Assembly: GCF_001949125.1 (NCBI RefSeq)
Contig: NZ_MSTI01000115.1
Location: 62,001-126,000 of the forward strand
DNA: 64,000 nt
Direction: 5' to 3'
Source of the DNA: Deinococcus marmoris
GTDB lineage: Bacteria > Deinococcota > Deinococci > Deinococcales > Deinococcaceae
Shown here: piece by piece, positions 18,110-26,671 of the stretch
How positions within the stretch are numbered: position 1 is the stretch's first letter
Layout: every line of letters starts with the position of its first letter
Program-made: the position numbers and the translations under genes
The notes under the pieces: generated by a model
Database searches by the model: none
The model's input: the letters and a program-made list of their open reading frames with translations, nothing else
Told to the model about the DNA's origin: nothing

Positions 18110-20038
18110 CTACAGCCGGTGCCCCAGCAGGCGCAGCCCCATGAACACCACTAACACGGTGCCGCCCTCGTGTGCGATGACGCCCAGCGGCAGCGGAATG
18201 TGCCCGGCCACGGCCAGCGGCGCGATGATCAGGATGACCCCGAAGGCGAAGGCCAGATTCAGGATCACGGTGCGGCGGGCATCTTTGGCCAGTTTCACGG
18301 CTCCGGCCAGCTTGCCCAGATCGTTTTTCATCAGGACCACGTCGGCGCTCTCGATGGCCACGTCGGTGCCGCTGGCGACGGCAATGCCCAGATCGGCGCG
18401 GGCCAGGGCCGGGGCGTCGTTCACGCCGTCGCCCACCATTGCCAGTGGGCCGGGCAACTCGCCCATGATCCGCAGCTTGTCCTCGGGCAGCAGTTCGGCG
18501 CGGTACTCACTCAGGCCGATCTGGGCGGCCACGGCCTGGGCCACCTCCATTTTATCGCCGGTCAGCATCACCTGATGTTCCACGCCTGCCGTCTTCAGAC
18601 TGGCGATGGCTTCAGCGATGCCGGGGCGCAGCGTGTCGGCCACGCCCATCACAGCCAGCACGCGGCTGCCCACGCCCACGATCACGGTGCTGCTGCCCTC
18701 GGCATTCAGCTCGCGCAGGGCGGCGTCCTGAACGGCATTCAGGCTGGCTCTCTCCCGCTCCATCAGGCGAAGGTTTCCGGCCCAAGCTCGCTCACCGCTG
18801 TCCAGCATGGCCTCGATGCCCATTCCGGGTACGGCCTGAGCATTTCGCACGGGGATAAAGGAAACATCCTGCGCCCGTGCCGCCGTCACCACCGCCTGTG
18901 CAATGGGGTGTTCGCTGTGGCTTTCCAGTCCGGCGGCCAGGGCCAGCGCCCCCGCCTCGTCGTCGGCCACCACGCGGGCCACTTTCATTTTCGCCTGGGT
19001 CAGTGTGCCGGTCTTGTCGAAGGCGATGGTGTTCACACGGGCCAAGGCGTCCATCGCCGCGCTGCTCTTGAATAGCACGCCGCCGCGCGCCGCCGCCGCC
19101 ATCGCGCTGAGCATCACAGCGGGCGTGCTGATGACCACCGCGCAGGGACTGGCCACCACCATGAAGGTCATGGCGCGGTACCACGAGGTATCGATGGACA
19201 GCTTGAAGCCGTAGTGCAGCAGCGCGAACACCAGCGGCACGGCCACGATCACCACCGTCGCGTAGGGACTTTCCCAGCGCTCGGTCAGGGTCTCGGTGCG
19301 GCTCTTGGCGGTCTGGGCCTGTTCCATCAGCGCCACCAGGCGGGCCAGGGTGCTGTCGCCTGCCGGGCGAATGACCTCGGCCTCCACACTGCCGTTCAGG
19401 TTGACGGTGCCGGAGGCCAGTTCCGCGCCCGCCGCCTTATCAATCGGCAAGCTTTCCCCGGTGATCGGCGACTCGTCTACCGCCGTATGCCCCAGCGTCA
19501 CGCGGGCGTCGGCGGCAATGCGCTCGCCGGGCTTGATGACCAGCAGGTCCCCGATGCGGATGTCATTCAGTTCACACCAGCGTTCGCGCCCGTCGCGGCG
19601 CACGGTGGCCCCCGCTGGATTCAGGTCCATCAGGGCGCTGATTGCATGCTTGGTGCGGCCCATCGCCCAGTCCTGGAGGGTGTTGCTGAGGCTGAACAGG
19701 AACAGCAGAATCGCGCCGTCCGCCGCCTGCCCGATGCTCGCCGCACCTAGGGCGGCCACCACCATCAGCAAATCGACGTCCAGCTTCCTTTCCACGAACA
19801 GGCTGTGCAGCGCCTCACGCCCGGCAGGAATGCCCCCCGCCAGATACGCGACGAGATAGCCACCCCACATGATGGCAGGCACTTTCAGCAGGTACTGGCC
19901 TGCTGCACCGACCAGCAGGCCGAGCAGGGTCAGGCCAGTCAGGAGGACAGCGGAGCGCAGTTCGGGCGAGAGGTTAAAGCGGGGTTGGCGTGTCGGCGCG
20001 GCAAAACTTGTTGGTGTGGCTGTATTGGGGGTGGTCAT
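18110..20038 (-). CDS. P1B-4 heavy-metal exporting ATPase
   Basis: ATP-driven efflux of a transition metal across the inner membrane. 642 residues: no N-terminal CxxC metal domain; TGES actuator motif at 193-196; metal-site SPC at 297-299 (ASPCAVV) where Zn/Cd/Cu pumps have CPC; phosphorylation site D341 in DKTGTLT; HEGGT at 623-627 in the last membrane helix. SPC plus HEGGT defines the P1B-4 class (Co/Fe/Zn, e.g. CoaT, PfeT). AGGAGG precedes ATG 20038 with a short spacer, which rejects the longer start at 20089. A 7-1-7 Fur-family-like box lies 27 nt upstream, favouring an iron or peroxide link. Confidence 0.9.
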   Translation of the reverse strand: MTTPNTATPTSFAAPTRQPRFNLSPELRSAVLLTGLTLLGLLVGAAGQYLLKVPAIMWGGYLVAYLAGGIPAGREALHSLFVERKLDVDLLMVVAALGAASIGQAADGAILLFLFSLSNTLQDWAMGRTKHAISALMDLNPAGATVRRDGRERWCELNDIRIGDLLVIKPGERIAADARVTLGHTAVDESPITGESLPIDKAAGAELASGTVNLNGSVEAEVIRPAGDSTLARLVALMEQAQTAKSRTETLTERWESPYATVVIVAVPLVFALLHYGFKLSIDTSWYRAMTFMVVASPCAVVISTPAVMLSAMAAAARGGVLFKSSAAMDALARVNTIAFDKTGTLTQAKMKVARVVADDEAGALALAAGLESHSEHPIAQAVVTAARAQDVSFIPVRNAQAVPGMGIEAMLDSGERAWAGNLRLMERERASLNAVQDAALRELNAEGSSTVIVGVGSRVLAVMGVADTLRPGIAEAIASLKTAGVEHQVMLTGDKMEVAQAVAAQIGLSEYRAELLPEDKLRIMGELPGPLAMVGDGVNDAPALARADLGIAVASGTDVAIESADVVLMKNDLGKLAGAVKLAKDARRTVILNLAFAFGVILIIAPLAVAGHIPLPLGVIAHEGGTVLVVFMGLRLLGHRL

Positions 20039-20064
20039 GGAGCCTCCTGGCAGAGAATCCTTAA

Positions 20065-20079
20065 TGGGAATAATTCTCA
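20065..20079 (-). promoter_or_regulatory. Fur/PerR-type 7-1-7 operator candidate
   Basis: TGGGAATAATTCTCA at 20065-20079 matches 12 of 15 positions of the Fur-family consensus TGATAATNATTATCA and is centred on GAAT-A-ATTC. It sits just upstream of the P1B-4 ATPase Shine-Dalgarno. Confidence 0.55.
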
Positions 20080-20116
20080 ATAAGCCCATTCTATCTTCCC
20101 GCTATTACAAACTCAA

Positions 20117-20160
20117 CGCCCCATCCTGAGCGGAGAAGTCAGGATGGAGCGGGGTTTTTC
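20117..20160 (+). terminator. orphan intrinsic terminator in the ATPase/DUF2259 divergent region
   Basis: CCATCCTGA (20121-20129) pairs with TCAGGATGG (20139-20147), with an outer GCCC/GGGG extension and TTTTT at 20155-20159. No + strand gene precedes it within the 80 nt back to the ATPase promoter, so it may end a short RNA or act as a leader terminator. Confidence 0.6.
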
Positions 20161-20203
20161 GGAGGGGGTGTTCTGTCGCTTTCCCCAGGGTGTACGCTCA
20201 GTC

Positions 20204-20899
20204 ATGAGACATCTGCTGACGCTGACCCTGGCCGCCACCGTCACCCTTGCTGCGGCGAACGAGCGTATTCCGGTCGATCAGGTGCGCTTTTCTTCCACCT
20301 CGGCGCGGGTGATGGTCCTGAGTTCGGGGGTGCAGGACGGCTCTGGCTTTGGCACGGCCAGCCTCAAGGTGTTCAGCACGGCGACGGGGGCGCAGCTCTA
20401 CAGCCGCCAGAAAACGGCAGACGCCCTGCCCAACACGTTGCGCTGGAATCTGTTGACCACGCCGCCCACCCCGGCCACGCTGTCTGCTTACGGCCTGACG
20501 CCGGGGGCCGTGTCCGCCGCGAAATACAACCGCGTGTATCCGCAGCCGTTTCCGCAGTGGAGCGACGGTCTGGGCGCGGGGCAGACTGGAATCACCAACG
20601 TGGCCCTGTGGTCCATGCCCGTCCCGATCAAGCTGAGCGTGTATGCCCTGCCCTCGGCTTGCCCCTACGGTGATCTGCTGGGGCCGGGGAATGCGCCCAC
20701 CGGATTCAGCCTGACCGTCAACACGCAGACCATCCACCAGGATCTGAGCCTGCCCGCAGACCGCAAGTGCGCCGCCCGTTACTCGCTGGAGCGGGTGGAC
20801 GTGCGCGGCAACCGCGTGCTGGTGACCGTGCGCGCCTACGGGCCGGGCTTCGAGGGGCTGGATGCCACCCCGGTTTTTATCGCGGCCACACTCCGTTAA
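20204..20899 (+). CDS. predicted secreted protein, DUF2259-like
   Basis: 231 residues. MRHLLTLTLAATVTLAAANE is a cleavable signal peptide, so the protein is exported. The segment VLSSGVQDGSGFGTASLKVFSTATG resembles the VQDGSG motif of the DUF2259 family of secreted proteins; two cysteines (SACPYGD, DRKCAAR) may form a disulfide. TACGCT (20193-20198) is 5 nt before ATG 20204, so this start is preferred to an upstream ATG at 20144 that would bury the signal peptide. It converges with the dioxygenase-esterase gene, only 5 nt apart. Confidence 0.7.
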   Translation: MRHLLTLTLAATVTLAAANERIPVDQVRFSSTSARVMVLSSGVQDGSGFGTASLKVFSTATGAQLYSRQKTADALPNTLRWNLLTTPPTPATLSAYGLTPGAVSAAKYNRVYPQPFPQWSDGLGAGQTGITNVALWSMPVPIKLSVYALPSACPYGDLLGPGNAPTGFSLTVNTQTIHQDLSLPADRKCAARYSLERVDVRGNRVLVTVRAYGPGFEGLDATPVFIAATLR

Positions 20900-20904
20900 G
20901 ACCC

Positions 20905-22569
20905 CTACGCCTGCCCCACCACCGCCTGCATCAGCGCCCGCATGGCGTCCAGTTCCTCGGCGTTGATGGCGTGGCCCAGTCCCGGAAACACGCGGGCGTC
21001 CACCGATGCGCCGCGTGACCGTAGCAGTTCCTCGCTGGCCTGGAAGCGGTCCAGCGGAATATGCGCGTCGTCCGGGGCATTGCCCATGAACACGGGCAGG
21101 CCGTCCAGATCGCCCGTCTCGTCCAGCGTGATCAGTGCGCCGCTCAGCGCCACCACGCCGCCCAGTCTGACCCCGCTGCGGCTGGCATATTCCAGCGCCA
21201 GACACGCGCCCTGGCTGAAGCCGCCCAGCACCACGTTCTGCGGCCCGATGCCCTGCGCTTCCAGTTCAGCCAGAAGGGCGTCCACCGTGGCAAGCGCGGC
21301 GTCCAGATGCGGCTGATTCTGTTCCAGCGGGGCCAGGAACGACTGCGGATACCAACTGTTGCCGTCCGCTTGCGGGGCCAGATAGGTGAAGGCGCTCAGA
21401 TTCAAGTCTCCCTCCAGCGAGAGGATGTCCTGCGCTGTTCCGCCGCGCCCGTGCAGCAAAATAGCCGCCACCCGCGCCTCGCCCAGCGGGCGTCCAGCGG
21501 TGAGAACCTGAATGCCGGAGGGTGCGGTTTCCTCCTGAATGGCCGGAGCCGTTCCCAGTTCCCGCGTTCCCAGCGTCACGCCGTATTCGGGACTGACGAT
21601 GCGCGGCAGGTGCGCCTCGATGGTAGGGCGGCGGGCCTCGTACCATTCGGGCAGCTTGAGGTGCTTGCCCAGCTCATCTACCGCCTCGTCGTCGGGAAAG
21701 CCGGGGGCGTCGGTGGCGATCTCGAACAGGATGCCGTTGCTCTCGCGGAAATAGATGCTGTGGAAGTACTGGCGGTCCTGCACGGGCGTGGGCCGGAAGC
21801 CCGCCGCTGTCAGTTGCCCCATGTACGCGGTCTGCTGCTCGTCGTCGCGGGTCCGCAGCGCGACGTGATGCACGCTGCCCGCCCCAAAGGAGCCGCGCGC
21901 CCCGCCGGGCCGTTCCACCACATCCACGAACAGGCCCACGCCCGCGCCCCCATCGTCATCGCCGCTGCCCCGGAAGCGGGTGCGCTGGCCCTCGGCGTCG
22001 TCCTCGGTGCCCACTTCGGTAAAGCCCAGTTGGCCCACCAGCAGATCGCGCACGGCCCCGGTCTCCCTGACCCAGCCGGTGACCGAGTGAAAGCCGCGCA
22101 GGGCGTGTTCGGGCGGGATGGGCGAGGCGGGCCACTCCTCCACAGGTGCGCCGTCCTCGAAGACCAGTTCCACCCACGTTCCGTCCGGGTCATCCACCGT
22201 CAGCGTGGGCTGGCCGAAGCGCTGGTCCCCGCGCACCTCCAGCCCCAGCCCGGTCAGGCGGCCCAGCCAGTAGTCGTACGAGGCCGCCGGGGCGCTGTAG
22301 GCCGTCGCCACGATCTCGCCGTTGCCGCGCACGCCGCGCGCCGCAGCGGGCCAGGGAAAGTGGGTCATGATCGTGCCCGGCTGCCCGGTGCAGTCCCCGT
22401 AGTACAGGTGATAGGTGCCGGGATCGTCAAAGTTCACCGTCACCTTGACCATGCGCTGCCCCAGAACGTTGGTGTAAAAGTCGATGTTGCGCTGCGGATC
22501 ACTGGCCATCACCGTGATGTGGTGCAGACCCTGGACGGGGGAAATCTGGCTGGAAGGGGAGGAAGTCAT
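20905..22569 (-). CDS. ring-cleaving dioxygenase fused to carboxylesterase (MhqO-MhqD fusion)
   Basis: 554 residues in two parts. Residues 12-310: two VOC modules as in MhqO/LinE-type hydroquinone dioxygenases, with candidate Fe ligands in LHHITV (H16/17), SVHHVALRT (H234/235) and GILFEIAT (E283). Residues 352-554: an alpha/beta hydrolase like MhqD/YodD, with Ser452 in GGFSQGA, Asp500/501 in NAPDDAHIP and His533 in GLGHAIN. In Bacillus these are separate genes of the MhqR regulon that open and hydrolyse quinone-like electrophiles; here one chain joins both steps. ATG 22569 is set by a TTGAAA-17-TATTAT promoter 6 nt upstream with a palindromic operator between the boxes. A likely MhqR-type regulator lies next to it. 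Confidence 0.9.
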   Translation of the reverse strand: MTSSPSSQISPVQGLHHITVMASDPQRNIDFYTNVLGQRMVKVTVNFDDPGTYHLYYGDCTGQPGTIMTHFPWPAAARGVRGNGEIVATAYSAPAASYDYWLGRLTGLGLEVRGDQRFGQPTLTVDDPDGTWVELVFEDGAPVEEWPASPIPPEHALRGFHSVTGWVRETGAVRDLLVGQLGFTEVGTEDDAEGQRTRFRGSGDDDGGAGVGLFVDVVERPGGARGSFGAGSVHHVALRTRDDEQQTAYMGQLTAAGFRPTPVQDRQYFHSIYFRESNGILFEIATDAPGFPDDEAVDELGKHLKLPEWYEARRPTIEAHLPRIVSPEYGVTLGTRELGTAPAIQEETAPSGIQVLTAGRPLGEARVAAILLHGRGGTAQDILSLEGDLNLSAFTYLAPQADGNSWYPQSFLAPLEQNQPHLDAALATVDALLAELEAQGIGPQNVVLGGFSQGACLALEYASRSGVRLGGVVALSGALITLDETGDLDGLPVFMGNAPDDAHIPLDRFQASEELLRSRGASVDARVFPGLGHAINAEELDAMRALMQAVVGQA

Positions 22570-22575
22570 GCTGCA

Positions 22576-22604
22576 ATAATAGCTTAACATTAAGCGGTTT
22601 TCAA
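22576..22604 (-). promoter_or_regulatory. promoter with internal palindrome (MarR-type operator candidate)
   Basis: On the - strand: TTGAAA (22604-22599), 17 nt, TATTAT (22581-22576), then 6 nt to the start codon. The spacer contains GCTTAATGTTAAGC (22595-22582), a 6-2-6 perfect inverted repeat. A repressor bound there would block RNA polymerase. The MarR-type protein encoded directly upstream is the obvious candidate. Confidence 0.75.
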
Positions 22605-22719
22605 GCGGAGTCTGGATAGAGGCTGCTCTTCGGAAGACCAGAGACTATTTTCTCTGGGGGTGCGTTTTCTTTGTGCCAGAGAGCAGTTCTGTCTGTCTGA
22701 AAAACAGGGTGAGCGCTTT

Positions 22720-23220
22720 CTAAACCTTTGCTCTCCGTGTCGGTGCGGCCTCGCCCCGCTCCGCATCCCGGCGCTGGGCTTCCAGTCCAATCTTGCGGGT
22801 CAGGACGCTGAGCTGCTGCAATTCTTCCGGTTCCAGCACGCCGAACAGTTCCCGAATGCCGCCCACATGGCCGGGCAGAATCCGCTCGATCAGGCCGCGT
22901 CCTTCCTCTGTTAAAGAAATCTGGAAGGCGCGGCGGTCTGCGGGATTGCGCTCCCGGCTGACCTGTCCGTCTCGCTCCAGATTGTCGATGACCATCGTCA
23001 GGTTGCCGCTGGAACGCAGGATCTTGTCGGCCAGTTGGCGCTGGCTCAGCGGTCCCAGGTGGAACAGCGCCTCCAGCACCGCGAACTGGCTGAGGGTCAG
23101 GCCGTGGTCTGCCAGATGCCGGTTGGCCGTGACTTCCACGGCGTGAGCGCCCCGCCACAGCTTGATATAGGCGTCCAGTGCGGCGCGCTCGTCGGCGTTG
23201 CCCGCGAAGTGGTTAGGCAT
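22720..23220 (-). CDS. MarR-family transcriptional regulator, probably MhqR-like
   Basis: About 166 residues, winged helix-turn-helix with the MarR pattern: LTLSQFAVLEALFHLGPLSQRQLADKILRSSGNLTMVIDNLERDGQVSR, then the wing DRRAFQISLTEEG. Same strand as and directly upstream of the dioxygenase-esterase gene, 150 nt away, but that gene has its own promoter. By analogy with Bacillus MhqR it would repress the quinone-detoxifying genes. ATG 23220 has AGGA 8 nt upstream; ATG 23229 is an alternative. No cysteine is visible in the protein, as for MhqR, whose sensing mode is unclear. Confidence 0.82.
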   Translation of the reverse strand: MPNHFAGNADERAALDAYIKLWRGAHAVEVTANRHLADHGLTLSQFAVLEALFHLGPLSQRQLADKILRSSGNLTMVIDNLERDGQVSRERNPADRRAFQISLTEEGRGLIERILPGHVGGIRELFGVLEPEELQQLSVLTRKIGLEAQRRDAERGEAAPTRRAKV

Positions 23221-23274
23221 GACGGGCATCCTGGGCCACAGGGCGCAGGGAAATCAAGCTGTGAATTGAAAGGT

Positions 23275-24573
23275 TCAGGAATTGCCCTGCGCCCGCTGCC
23301 CTGCGCGATATTCCTCGGTGGCCAGGCGGATGCACGCGGCGACGGCGCTCATGGCGATATAGACCTCGCCCACGGGCGGGCGCGTCGGCGCGATGCGGAT
23401 GTTGCGGTTGCCGGGGTCCTTGCCGTCCGGGTAGGTGGCCCCGGCGGGAGTCAGGCTCACGCCCGCCGCGTCGGCCAGTTCCACTACGCGGGCCGCGACG
23501 GGGGCGGTGGTGTCCAGGCTGATGAAATAGCCGCCCTGCGGATTGGCCCAGGTGGCGAAGTCATCGCCCTCGCCCAGTTCGGCGCGCAGGGTCTCGCCCA
23601 CCGCGCGGAACTTGGGAGCGATCAGGGCGGCGTGGTCGCGCATCAGTCCATCGATGCCGCCGGGATAACTGCCCAGAAACTTGACGTGCCGCGCCTGCTC
23701 CGGCTTGTTGGGGCCGATGCTCTGGGCGTTCAGATACTTGGACATCCACTTGATGTTGTCCTCGCTGGTGGCCACGAACCCCAGCCCAGCCCCCGCCAGC
23801 GTGATCTTGCTGGTGCTGGCAAACACGAAAGCCCGGTCCGGGTGCCCCGCGTCCCGGCACAGCGTCACGAAGTTGACCGTTTCGGGCGGCGTGCCCAGAT
23901 GGTGTGCGCGGTAGGCGTCGTCGGCCAGGATGGTGAAATCGGGGGCGGCGGCCTGGAGCGCGGCCAGCCGCTGCGCCTTCGCGGCGCTGATCGTCTCGCC
24001 GCCGGGATTGCTGTAGGTGGGCACGAACAGGACGCCCTTGATGTTCGCGTCCTCTGCCGCCAGCCGCTCGATGGCGTCCACATCCGGCCCGTCGTGCTGC
24101 ATGTCTACCGTCACCAGATCAAAACCCAGCGTCTGGAGCAGCAGAAAGTGCCGGTCATAGCCGGGGATGGTCACGATGAATTTCGGCTTGCTCTCGCCCC
24201 CCACCCACGGCCCTTTGCTGCCGCGTACACCGTGCAGCAGCGCGAAGGTCAGCACGAAGCCCTGCAATTCCAAAGAGGCGTTGTTCCACACGATCACGTT
24301 CTCGGCCTTCACGTCCAGATAATCCGCGAACATCTTGCGTGCGCTGGGCAGCCCGGCAATCCCGCCCGGATAGTTCCGCAGGTCGATGCCGTCCATGCTC
24401 AGGTCCGTTTCGCCCAGCGTACTGAGCAGCCCATTGGACAGGTCAAAATCCGCGTCGGAAGGCTGGCCGCGCTGCATGTTCAGCTTCAGCCCCCTGGCGC
24501 GAATGGCGTCGTAGGCGGTCTGGGCGGCGCTCAGGGCATCGGCGGCGGCAGGTGCGGAACCATCACGGGTCAT
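23275..24573 (-). CDS. PLP-dependent aminotransferase, class I type Ic
   Basis: 432-residue fold-type I aminotransferase. Schiff-base lysine in FASTSKITLAGAG; PLP-contacting DDAYRAHH; substrate Arg in IRIAPTRP; NPGGETIS replaces the common NPTG motif, as in the subgroup of aspartate aminotransferase-like proteins sometimes called type Ic. Donor and acceptor specificity are uncertain. TAACGT (24585-24580) is 6 nt before ATG 24573, so the mRNA is leaderless. Monocistronic, between the MarR gene and the dehydrogenase operon. Confidence 0.85.
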   Translation of the reverse strand: MTRDGSAPAAADALSAAQTAYDAIRARGLKLNMQRGQPSDADFDLSNGLLSTLGETDLSMDGIDLRNYPGGIAGLPSARKMFADYLDVKAENVIVWNNASLELQGFVLTFALLHGVRGSKGPWVGGESKPKFIVTIPGYDRHFLLLQTLGFDLVTVDMQHDGPDVDAIERLAAEDANIKGVLFVPTYSNPGGETISAAKAQRLAALQAAAPDFTILADDAYRAHHLGTPPETVNFVTLCRDAGHPDRAFVFASTSKITLAGAGLGFVATSEDNIKWMSKYLNAQSIGPNKPEQARHVKFLGSYPGGIDGLMRDHAALIAPKFRAVGETLRAELGEGDDFATWANPQGGYFISLDTTAPVAARVVELADAAGVSLTPAGATYPDGKDPGNRNIRIAPTRPPVGEVYIAMSAVAACIRLATEEYRAGQRAQGNS

Positions 24574-24770
24574 GCCTGTACGTTACCCGTTTGGCGGGGC
24601 CGGGGGGGTGAGGTTGTTTGGCGGGGCCGCTCCTTTCGGGAAATCGGGGAGAACGGCGGAGTCAGTCCGTGTTTCAGGTAGGTGCCGAAGGCATCAGGCG
24701 TTAGCAATGGAAAAACCCTCGTCCTGCGAAACGGGGAGTGGGGCCAGTGTGCGCCGCGTGGCATTGCCCT

Positions 24771-25757
24771 CTATGGCCTGACCGTCTGAATCTGCCCGAT
24801 GATCCGGTCCATCAGCCCGTCCAGTTCCTCATCCACCACCTGCCGCGCCGGGTCCGCGTCGTACCACGCCAGCACTTCCTGCACGCCGCGCGCAAAGGGG
24901 ATGGTGGCGTTGAATTCCGGCACCAGACGCTTGATCTTGGTGTTGTCGAAAACGGCGCTGTGGGCCTTGTCGCCCAGCAGACCCGCGCCCCAGTCGGGGG
25001 CAAAGGCGGCAATGACCTCGGATGGAACGTGGACAAGCTGGGCCTTGACGCCTGCTGCCCCGGCCACCAGCTCGAAAATCTGGTTCCAGGTCAGCCATTC
25101 GTCACCCGTGATCTGCACCGCCTCGCCGATCACCGCTGGGCGGCCCAGCAGACCCACAAATCCCACGGCAAAGTCGCGGTGGTGGGTCAGGGTCCACAGC
25201 GAGGTGCCGTCGCCGTGAACGATCACGGGTTTGCCCCGGCGCATGCGGTCCACCACGGTCCAGCCACCGTCCATTGGCAGCAGCGTGCGGTCATAGGTGT
25301 GCGAGGGCCGCACGACAGTCACTGGAAAGCCGTCCTCGCGGTAGGCGCGGGTCAGGCGGTCCTCGCAGGCGATCTTGTCGCGCGAGTACTGCCAGAACGG
25401 GTTGTGCAGCGGCGTGGATTCCGTGATCGGCAGGTGCCCCAGCGGCTTCTGGTACGCGGAGGCCGAACTGATGAACACATACTGCTTGGTCCGGCCCGCG
25501 AACAATTCCAGATCGGTCTCGATGTTTTCGGGCGTGAAGGCCACCCAGTCCACCACCACGTCGAATTCCAGATTGCCCAGCGCCTGCCGGACACTGGCCG
25601 GATCGCGGATATCGCCTCTCAAGACCTTCGCGCCGTCTGGCACGGGCCGCGAGGACTTGCCCCGGTTGAGCAGGTACAACTCCATCCCCTGCGCCAGAGC
25701 CAGTTCCGAACACGCCGAACTGATGATGCCGGTGCCGCCGATAAACAGAACCTTCAT
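24771..25757 (-). CDS. NAD-dependent epimerase/dehydratase family protein
   Basis: Extended SDR, 328 residues. MKVLFIGGTGIISSACSELA is a Rossmann GxxGxxS-type nucleotide-binding start; VFISSASAYQK and QYSRDKIACEDRL supply the Ser and a YxxxK-like motif; LLNRG after strand 2 suggests NADP(H) or NAD. Third gene of a three-gene operon; its start overlaps the stop of the previous gene by 4 nt (ATGA). The substrate is unknown; the pairing with a second SDR and an aldo/keto reductase suggests sugar or aldehyde conversion. Confidence 0.82.
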   Translation of the reverse strand: MKVLFIGGTGIISSACSELALAQGMELYLLNRGKSSRPVPDGAKVLRGDIRDPASVRQALGNLEFDVVVDWVAFTPENIETDLELFAGRTKQYVFISSASAYQKPLGHLPITESTPLHNPFWQYSRDKIACEDRLTRAYREDGFPVTVVRPSHTYDRTLLPMDGGWTVVDRMRRGKPVIVHGDGTSLWTLTHHRDFAVGFVGLLGRPAVIGEAVQITGDEWLTWNQIFELVAGAAGVKAQLVHVPSEVIAAFAPDWGAGLLGDKAHSAVFDNTKIKRLVPEFNATIPFARGVQEVLAWYDADPARQVVDEELDGLMDRIIGQIQTVRP

Positions 25758-26671
25758 GCCTGTCCTCCCTGGTGGGTTGCGCCGTCCTCGCCCAGCGTGT
25801 CTCGCCAGCGGTGCTGTGGCTCGAACCCCAGTTTCTCGCGGGCGTGGTCGATGCTCAGCAGCGTTTCAAAGTCCTTCAACGATTCCCGGAGGGGCACGCC
25901 CGGAAACACCTGCGCCATCAGCGTGCGCGAGGGCTGCGGCATGACGGTGTCGGCGGCGGCGATGATGAAGCTGCTGGCCCCCTGGAGCGGCGCGCTCAGC
26001 GCCAGACGGCAGGCCAGCGCGGCGTCCCGCTCGTCGATGTAGCCCCACAGATTCCACTTGCGCGCGTGGGGATCGGGCCAGGCCAGCTCCGGGAAACGGC
26101 GGTACTCCTCCGGCCCCAGGATGTTGGAGAAGCGCAGGGCCACGAAGGGAATACCCGAGTGACGCGCAAAATCCTCTGCCATCGTCTCGGTGACCACTTT
26201 ACTCAGGGCATACGACGACTCGGGGTGTGGGTAATGCGCCTCGTCCACCGGGGCGTAGTGGGGCGGCACGTCGAAGGGCAGGCCCAGCGTGGTTTCACTG
26301 GACGCCCAGACCACCCGGCCCAGACCGAGCATGGTGGCCGCCGTAAAGACGCTGTGGTTCATGGTCACGTTCTGCACGAAGGTGTGATGCGGGGCCTGAA
26401 GGTCCGGGGCGGGAATATTGGCCAGATGAACCACGCTGCCCGCACTGTGCATGACCTCCAGCGTCTGGCCCAGATCAGTCAGATCGGCGCGCAGAACGGC
26501 TTTCAAGGAGCCGGGGAATTCGCCCTCCGGTCTTGGGATTGGCTGGGTATCAACGGCGATAACCTCATAACCGTATTCCAGCAGATGTTTCAGGGCCGCG
26601 CGTCCGGCCCGGCCCGCCGCCCCCGTCAGGACCACTGGCCCCGCCGGAAGGGTCTGGGAGACGGCGCTCAC
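25754..26671 (-). CDS. NAD(P)-dependent epimerase/dehydrogenase family protein
   Basis: Extended SDR, 305-306 residues. Rossmann motif VVLTGAAGRAGRAALKHLL, acidic residue ending strand 2 (AVDTQP) favouring NAD, catalytic YALSK (YxxxK), WASSETT. It resembles uronate/UDP-sugar dehydrogenase-like SDRs. GTG 26671 overlaps the stop of the preceding aldo/keto reductase gene as GTGA; GTG 26674 is an alternative. Second gene of the operon. Confidence 0.82.
   Translation of the reverse strand: MSAVSQTLPAGPVVLTGAAGRAGRAALKHLLEYGYEVIAVDTQPIPRPEGEFPGSLKAVLRADLTDLGQTLEVMHSAGSVVHLANIPAPDLQAPHHTFVQNVTMNHSVFTAATMLGLGRVVWASSETTLGLPFDVPPHYAPVDEAHYPHPESSYALSKVVTETMAEDFARHSGIPFVALRFSNILGPEEYRRFPELAWPDPHARKWNLWGYIDERDAALACRLALSAPLQGASSFIIAAADTVMPQPSRTLMAQVFPGVPLRESLKDFETLLSIDHAREKLGFEPQHRWRDTLGEDGATHQGGQA

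Noticed and set aside
21061..24681. Long + strand frames (508 and 548 codons) opposite the dioxygenase-esterase and aminotransferase genes
   Set aside because: Low-information shadow composition; the minus-strand genes have complete catalytic motifs and promoters.
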